Assembly (NCBI GenBank): GCA_950295325.1
Contig: OX485804.1
Span: 42,906,001 to 42,954,428, forward strand
Source: Polytrichum commune
Lineage: Eukaryota > Streptophyta > Polytrichopsida > Polytrichales > Polytrichaceae
Reading direction: 5' to 3'
Length of the DNA: 48,428 bases
Part shown: positions 42,622 to 48,428 of the stretch, one piece after another
Numbering within the stretch: the stretch's first letter is position 1
Layout of the letters: every line of letters starts with the position of its first letter
Translations under genes and position numbers: made by a program
Notes under the pieces: model-generated
What the model saw: the letters and a program-made list of their open reading frames with translations, nothing else
What the model was told of the DNA's origin: nothing
Database searches by the model: none

Positions 42622-43434
42622 GGTTCGGAGCATAGCGTCGCAGCTCCCCACCGATCCTCTCCGAGGAGTGTGGAGGACAGCGCGGTGGTCCCCCCGATTT
42701 TGCCCTCGCCACCTTCGCCTCCCAAGACCCGGTTCCTGGTGCTAGACCTCAACGGGGTCCTTGTCCAGTGCGTGCATTGTCCGAGGGTCCCCACGGTGCC
42801 TTTCTGCAAGCCCGAGGACGCCAACTACGATGGTCCCCCCGCGTACATCAAAAGCAAGTTAGTGTACCTCCGCCCGTGGCTTCGGCGCTTCCTGCAGGTC
42901 GCCCTATCCAAATGGTGGGTGATCGTGTGGAGCTCCATGAAGTCCGAGAACACCCAGGCCGTCGTGGAGTTCATCTTCAAGGGACTCCAACCCCCGTGCT
43001 TGGTCCTAGGACAGGACTCTTGTAGAACGTTATACACCCCCGAGGGCAGGGTTGTGAAAAAGCCCAACAACCCCGCCGTAAACCAATTTCTTAAGGTCTT
43101 GAAGCCAGTCGTATGGGACCAGCGTCCGACCATGGTCGGCTGTCCCTACGACGTTCGCCCCACCCGTGACAACACGTTGATGGTGGACGACAGCGCTTCC
43201 AAAAACATTTTGAACCCGACCTCGAACTTCATAGTTTGCCCCACGTGGACGGTCGAGAAGGTCCGAAACCGCTTTTTGTTAGACCTACTTAAGTACATTC
43301 AAACGCTCGTGGGGAGCGGACTACCCGTGCCCCGGTTCCTTAGTTGTAATCCGATAGGCGAAAGATACATGGATCCGAAGGACTATATGTATAGAGAGTT
43401 GTACGCTCACGCGAAATATAATAAACTCATTTGA
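42622..43434 (+). CDS. C-terminal NIF/FCP1-type HAD domain exon
   Basis: From acceptor CGTCGCCGCAG/GGTTCG in phase 0 to TGA at 43432-43434 (270 residues). It contains HAD motif I as FLVLDLNGVL (42732-42761), motif II-like VIVWSS (42922-42939) and motif III-like LMVDDSASKNILNP (about 43180). The order and spacing fit NLI-interacting-factor/FCP1-like phosphatases. The nucleophile Asp is kept but the second Asp of DxD is Asn, as in many plant NIF-like proteins, so catalysis is uncertain. The phase fits fusion to exons 1-3 (about 1651 residues in total). An independent gene starting at ATG 42670 cannot be excluded. Confidence 0.78.
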   Translation, partial: GSEHSVAAPHRSSPRSVEDSAVVPPILPSPPSPPKTRFLVLDLNGVLVQCVHCPRVPTVPFCKPEDANYDGPPAYIKSKLVYLRPWLRRFLQVALSKWWVIVWSSMKSENTQAVVEFIFKGLQPPCLVLGQDSCRTLYTPEGRVVKKPNNPAVNQFLKVLKPVVWDQRPTMVGCPYDVRPTRDNTLMVDDSASKNILNPTSNFIVCPTWTVEKVRNRFLLDLLKYIQTLVGSGLPVPRFLSCNPIGERYMDPKDYMYRELYAHAKYNKLI

Positions 43435-43553
43435 GATACTACATGGTGTGCCATTGTGTGTGATATATTATGCCTCAATTGTATATCGATTTTCACATGC
43501 TCCCGCCTCCCCCCCTCCCCTTGGGTTTTGTTTTGTTTCCTTTTTTGCGCCAG

Positions 43554-43907
43554 CGTTTGGAGCCCTCGATTGAGATCGTCAACGAATCAAACTTGGGGAG
43601 CTTCTTCTACGAGACCGTCTACGATGCCGCGTCCACCATCGACTACTCCAAGGAGCCTATCGACGCCGGCGTCGTCGATAGCCCCCCACCCAAGCAAATC
43701 TTCCGGCCATCTCCGTCCCCGTCGCCGCTCAAGGGCATAAATCGCAAATGCGTCCGGACGTCCCCCTCTCGGCCCGGCGGCAGTATTACACCTCAACGGC
43801 GGCTGCGGATGGACGCTCGGCCCACGAAGAGTGGCACCCTTCCTATCCCTTTGCGGGACGCCTTGCCCCTCCTCGCCAACTCCGACGGGAACGCCCCCGG
43901 TGACAAG
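43554..43907 (+). CDS. Downstream in-phase exon 5, Ser/Pro-rich
   Basis: 118 codons between acceptor TTTTGCGCCAG/CGTTTG and donor GACAAG/GTGAAC, phase 0. It reads LEPSIEIVNESNLGSFFYE and then a Pro/Ser/Arg-rich tail. It follows the HAD exon's stop codon, so it is either an alternative 3' exon spliced from exon 3 (also phase 0) or part of a separate gene. A C19 run (43913-43931) lies 6 bases past the donor. Confidence 0.55.
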
Positions 43908-44051
43908 GTGAACCCCCCCCCCCCCCCCCCCTCCAAAAAAACATGGTTAACCACGCATTACAATCATCCCGCACTTAAAAAATGAACGTGTGACACGTTT
44001 GGGTCTTCCTCCCTTAACTAACACGTGTGTTCTTGCATTCACGCGTTGCAG

Positions 44052-44384
44052 GTTGCTCCCGCCCGTAAACCTATGCGGGATGATCCGTCCGTCGAGTTGG
44101 AGCGTTTCTACTCCATGACCAGAAATGCAAGACAGTCCACTTCATCGTATTCGAATTCTTCGTCGTATAATTCGGGCGGCCGACGGAATCCAAAATGTGT
44201 TATTGATGGCGGTCACCCCAAGAATGGCTATAGTCGCGGGGCGGAGATTTTCAGGAATGTTGAAGCAATGCGAGCAAAAGAAGCCGCAGCAAAAGAAAAA
44301 GAGGCAAAAGAAAAAGAGGCAAAAGAAAAAAAAGCAAAAGAAAATGAAGCAAAAGAAAAAGAGGTAGTCTCCGAGGCTAGATAG
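44052..44384 (+). CDS. Downstream exon 6 with Lys/Glu/Ala repeat tail
   Basis: From acceptor GCGTTGCAG/GTTGCT, in frame with exon 5, to TAG at 44382-44384 (110 residues). A Ser/Asn/Tyr-rich middle is followed by a helical, charged tail built from AKEKE-type pentads (AAAGAAAAAGAGGC DNA repeats). It is terminal to the exon 5 frame. Confidence 0.55.
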   Translation, partial: VAPARKPMRDDPSVELERFYSMTRNARQSTSSYSNSSSYNSGGRRNPKCVIDGGHPKNGYSRGAEIFRNVEAMRAKEAAAKEKEAKEKEAKEKKAKENEAKEKEVVSEAR

Positions 44385-44519
44385 GCCATAGTAGGCGTAG
44401 GGTTGTGGGCCATAGGCAAGAACATTTTGGGTCGCACTATCCAATGGATGTGTGGTGTTAGCATGCTATGCATTTTACATGCCACACTTTGTATGTTTTT
44501 TTTGCAATAATATAAGTGT

Positions 44520-44790
44520 CACATGATTTCCCCTTCCATATGGTCTAAGGTTTGGATTGCCCTACCTAAACCATCACAAATATGAGTTTGGAATATTTTG
44601 TATGTTATATTATATTGGTTCACATATTTCCCCTTCAATATGATCTATGGTTTGGATTGCCCTACCTAAACCATATTCATACAAGTTTTTGTGCGATAAT
44701 ATGAATGTTTTAAGATTTCCCCTTCAACTTGGCCTAAGGTTTGGATTGCCCACCCTAAACAATCCCAAATATGAGTTATTAATGGGGTCC
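44520..44790. repeat. Three ~90-100-bp repeats with a quasi-palindromic core
   Basis: Units share TTTCCCCTTC(A/C)A followed by GGTTTGGATTGCCC and (A/C)CCTAAAC near 44550, 44648 and 44738. The core's ends (GGTTTGG / CCTAAACC) are nearly complementary and recall the arms of the 22-bp palindrome. Confidence 0.75.
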
Positions 44791-45774
44791 TTGTTCTAAA
44801 CACCCGCTTCAAAGTGTTCGCATCTTACAACTTTCTCCAATATGTGTTCCATTTATCCTTGTTCTTATTTTTGTGAATGTCTCAAAATGCCCAAAAAGTC
44901 TCAATTTAACGAATATAGTGTTACAAATACATGAGTCCATTCTCTAGCCTACTGCTGCTAGTACATGTATATACTTGTTTTCTTTCATAAATTTCTCATT
45001 TATAACATGTTTTATTTCAAAGTCACCCCACCTTATTCCTTAAAGTTTGTGTTCAAATCGTCAATTGCTGACATTTATTGTGGAAGAAGACTTACTATAT
45101 GTGATGCTAACTTTTTGTTATCATCCATGTTGAACCACCATACCATGCTTACGTCCATAATGACAATCTTTGTGATATGTGATTGCTGACCATATGAGAC
45201 AATTTTTGTATCCAATTCCAAAAACAAAAAATTGACTAAGGTCGGAAATGTCCATCACAATAGGAGCACATATCTTAAAATTTTGAAAGCCATCAATAAT
45301 TCTCACAGTAATTAATGGTTGTAGTTTCTTCTAGGATTTTTACTTAGGCAATCATAGCAATAGCATGTAAACAAACAATAAACATCCATTGTACCACAAC
45401 AAATTTTTGGCAAAAGATCCCAAGTAGCAAGTGCTTTCAAAGAGATTTTGTAAAATTACAAAAAGAACATGGATTAAGGGAGGTCTATGAAACTCAGCAA
45501 TGGGAGGTTTTCCATGCATCCACCCCCTATTGAAGTACTCTACCTACTGTATACACTGTGCTAAATAATTTAATCAACCAAAACCATTTTAGATTTCTTG
45601 TGATTCGATCAATTTCTGCAACTAAATCCAAACTCGAGGGTTGCAAGCAATTGGTGACCAGATGTGATCTAAAACTTCCCTCTTCTATGGATAAGTTCCT
45701 AGCACAACATCTAAGCAGAACTCAGAAGAGAGAAAGACATGACTTTGATGTTGCTTCATCTTCATTCGTGTTGG

Positions 45775-46200
45775 TGCTCAACCTTGGAGTTCTCATGGGA
45801 ACGGATTAAGGCTACATTGGGTTTAAGCCACCCTTAGCAAGGCATGCCAACCTTGAGAAATATTCCAACTTTAGGCAGCTTAATTTTGGAGATCCCATGG
45901 GATTTAATTAAGGCTACATTGGGTTAAAACCAATCTTAGCAGGACTAATAGACCATTGTTTCAACCATGAGCTTGATGACATGTTGCTCATGTTGAACCA
46001 ATATAGCACTATTCCGGCCTTAGATGGCTTAATCTTGAAGTTCCCATGGGATCCGGGTAAAATCCTTGAGTTTAAACCATCTTCAGAAGGACTCATAGAC
46101 CATTGCTACAACCATGAGTTTCCCCATCAGAGCACTATTCCGGCCTTAGGCGGCTTAATCCCAGAGTTCCATGGGATCCGGTTCAAGGCCTTGAGATGAA
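45775..46200. repeat. Degenerate ~130-150-bp repeats downstream of the NLP gene
   Basis: Recurrent blocks AGTTC(C)CATGGGA, GGCTTAAT, TTTAAACCA and GGACT(A/C)ATAGACCATTG occur three to four times in the same order. Non-coding. Confidence 0.7.
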
Positions 46201-46235
46201 GCTTGACACATTTAGAGTTAAGTAGAGATAGCTAC

Positions 46236-47710
46236 TCACAGATTATTGGTGCAAACCATGAGCTTGATGGCATGCCCACCTGAGAGACGCATAACCTCAA
46301 TGCTTTCTTGGAGGTCCGCATCACAAGCAAGTAACATCCATTCTTCGTCATCATCCAAGTACTTGAGACTGAAGTTGGTCCCTACATCTACATTCAACCT
46401 GCGAGCCACTTCATCCCTCAAGTCCAGAAAGGATGCCATTGTCCTTGCAAGCTTGAACCGCACAGTGTCCGACCCAAATGTAACCTTCATAGTGATAATT
46501 CTTGGAACATTATCATCGTGGATCAACCATCTCTTATTCTTTCGTGAGGAATTAGATCTGTTGACTCCTGAAGAAGGTGAACTGCAATCACTAGGGCCAT
46601 TTGCTAGTGACGACCCAAACTGAGGAGAGTCCAAGGTACCCATGTTACGAGGATCATGACAGTTGAGAGTCTCTTGTTCTTTCTCTTCATCTTTACCCTC
46701 TTCTTCCTCGTCATTGGTGTAGTTGCTGGATGACACAAGATCACAATCTATTCCCAGTGATCTGCCTCCCTGCAATGTCACACGATCTCTTTTCAATGCT
46801 GCTATAGCACCATGACTGCCATGCACACGAGTCTCCCCACCACAACCTATAGGTTGCGCGTTTGATAACCTAGATTGTAGGAAATCAGATAACCCTAGAG
46901 CAACACTCCCACCTGAGGCGTCCCTACACATGACTCGGTGTTTTGCGGACATGCCCGAGAGAGAAACCTGATGACTTTTACCAATGTTACTTTTTGTAGG
47001 ACAAATTCCTGAAGCCAGCTCGCTCCCATCCACATCTCCTAGATGTGTACCACTACCCATTGTTGCATTGATTACACCACTTGAAGGACTTGATGAACTT
47101 GGGCGACAATGTGTAGTGTTTGAACCATATCCAATATTGGCCACCAAATTTTTATGATCCATATTCTTAGATGCTTCAGTACCATGATCATGTGTCATGT
47201 TGGCACCATCACAGGAATGCAAGAGACTATTTCCTTTTGTAGCAAGATAATCATCCTTGTCCTCACGAGATTCAATGTAACTTGGATTGAGTAATGGTGT
47301 AGAGAGCATTGACATGAGCACCTTCTGCGGTGAGCATGAGTCATGCCTTCTATAGTTTTCCTCTTTTGGCACCAATAAAGATTTGCAACCCAGCTGATCA
47401 TGATATTGTTCCTTCCCGTCACAAATATTATGAGTGACTGGAGTCGACCATGAGACTGACCAATTGCCTGCTTGTGATGAAGATGTGATGTTGTCCTTTC
47501 CAATGCTCCCCCCTACTGTTGCAGCTGCCACACCAACAGAGGCTATGTCACCTGTTAAAGCATTGATGCGAAGAGACCCATCTGCTCCTTGCACTGAGTC
47601 AATCACACCCTGTAACTTCTTCAATGAGCGACTAACTTTGTTGATTTTCCGAGATGGCCACCTTGAAATACCATGTTGTCGGCATATCCTCTTCAACGTT
47701 GTTGGGCACA
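46236..47710 (-). CDS. NIN-like protein (NLP), last exon: end of RWP-RK, PB1 domain
   Basis: It starts at acceptor TTTGCAG/TGTGCC and runs 491 codons to TGA (46238-46236). It completes the RWP-RK DNA-binding domain ([15 protein letters not shown], near 47650). After a long Ser/Gly/His-rich linker it ends in a PB1 domain: a basic cluster in [15 protein letters not shown] and the acidic OPCA motif [19 protein letters not shown]. NLPs are nuclear transcription factors of nitrate signalling that bind nitrate-responsive elements, and PB1 mediates their oligomerisation. The acidic stretch [13 protein letters not shown] lies in the linker. The call is strong. The exact NLP paralogue cannot be named. 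Confidence 0.94.
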
Positions 47711-47947
47711 CTGCAAATGCCAAGCGCACCAGTTTCATTAAATACAATGCTAAGAACAAGATTTTGGATTATGTTCTAAATTATCACTAATCACTTGTCA
47801 TAAATATTGTAATGTACACTCAACCTGATCACAAGAATGGAGGTAGCTAGTTTACAATAATGGTGCAAACTACACACAAAACCAAATGCTTTGTACATAA
47901 GGGCATACATAATAATAAATGTGATGAGGCCAATGTAAAGAACTTAC

Positions 47948-48428
47948 CACCAATGCTTTTGGCAGCATCTTTCAAGCTTCCAGCAAAGTATTGTTGAAGA
48001 ACATTGAGGCCTATAGTTTTCTCTGTTGTTCCTCGCCTTCGCTCAAACCTATGTCTAAGGTTTGCCTCATCTTGAGCCGCACTTAAACCAGAGCAACCCA
48101 AACCAAAGCCAATATTGTCCATGGGACTTTGTTTAGAGAGGTACGATGGATGGCAAAGGGGCTCATGGAGGAGAAAGGGATCATTAACTACTTTATCTGA
48201 GAGATGCTCATTACCCGATTGTCGTAGAGGAGGGTGTTGTAGTTGATAGCTTGATATGATCCGGCTCTGGTCCTGGTTTTGAAAGCCAATTGTTTGCAAG
48301 AAATTAGATTTTCCTTCCTCGGTCATGGTGGCTAGTGTATGTGAATCAAGGGCACAACATGATGTGACGGCTAAGTTGGTGACATGCTCTGCCTTAGCTT
48401 CTACCTTGATAGCTTTACCCTGTACTTC
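47948..48428 (-). CDS. NIN-like protein, upstream exon (5' end off-window)
   Basis: The frame is open from the window edge (codon at 48428-48426) to the donor ATTGGTG/GTAAGTT. The 237-bp intron (47947-47711) splits a codon in phase 1. It carries the first half of RWP-RK ([24 protein letters not shown]). The ATG at 48326 is not taken as the start, because 34 upstream codons are open and read [10 protein letters not shown], like the region preceding RWP-RK in NLPs. The N-terminal GAF-like part lies beyond the edge. Confidence 0.9.

Larger units (their letters stand above)
44385..46235. other. Intergenic spacer between the exon 5-6 unit and the NLP gene
   Basis: AT-rich, no gene seen on either strand. 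It holds two groups of degenerate repeats listed separately. Confidence 0.6.

Noticed and set aside
37550-43434. Bacterial contamination or recent bacterial transfer, because of the ParB-like motif
   Set aside because: Multiple GT-AG introns, plant-like low-complexity linkers and the fused HAD exon indicate a eukaryotic gene. The ParB resemblance is only a short motif.
44142-44444. Phe-rich minus-strand frame opposite the Lys/Glu tail
   Set aside because: Complement of the AAAGAAAAAGAG repeats of exon 6.

Overview
The window is nuclear DNA of a land plant. The evidence is spliced genes with GT-AG introns, a NIN-like (RWP-RK plus PB1) transcription factor at the right edge, interstitial CCCTAAA telomere-type repeats, and two kinds of Ty3/Gypsy LTR retrotransposon. 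The mix of a DUF7869-like gene, a ParB-like 'DGQHS' gene and a NIF/FCP-type HAD domain suggests a seedless plant (lycophyte, fern or bryophyte). That last step is inference.

Layout. (1) 1-11868: a very young Gypsy element on the + strand, cut on its left by the window edge. Its LTRs look identical, it has a tRNA-Gly-type primer site, and its single-frame gag-pol carries one in-frame TAG inside Gag. (2) 11881-14089: two unrecognised coding stretches, each containing an internal duplication. (3) 15070-31940: a two-exon gene on the - strand (976 codons plus stop when the insert is ignored) resembling the DUF7869 family. Its second exon is split by a 13,776-bp insert at 15990-29765 flanked by 5-bp GCTTC duplications. 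The insert is a chromovirus-derived element in - orientation. A second member of the same family, in + orientation and flanked by CAAGC duplications, sits inside its chromodomain (17880-24898). Both copies lack the core of reverse transcriptase although their LTR pairs look identical, so they appear to be mobilised in trans. (4) 32100-33260: a satellite-like array of 22-bp palindromes, followed by AT-rich DNA with a diverged tandem duplication, telomere-type repeats and a MITE. (5) 36040-44384: a multi-exon + strand gene with phase-0 introns, joining a ParB-like region to a C-terminal NIF-type HAD domain, then two further in-phase exons. (6) 44385-46235: repeat-rich spacer. (7) 46236-48428: the 3' part of a NIN-like gene on the - strand.

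The most unusual signal is the palindrome family, two 10-bp arms (GTTTGGGTCG / CGACCCAAAC) around a variable dinucleotide. It forms the upstream array, occupies introns 1-4 of the ParB-like/HAD gene, with a different copy number and spacing in each, and occurs twice inside a coding exon in frame. It resembles a eukaryotic counterpart of bacterial palindromic elements that insert into genes. No match search was possible, so novelty is unproven.
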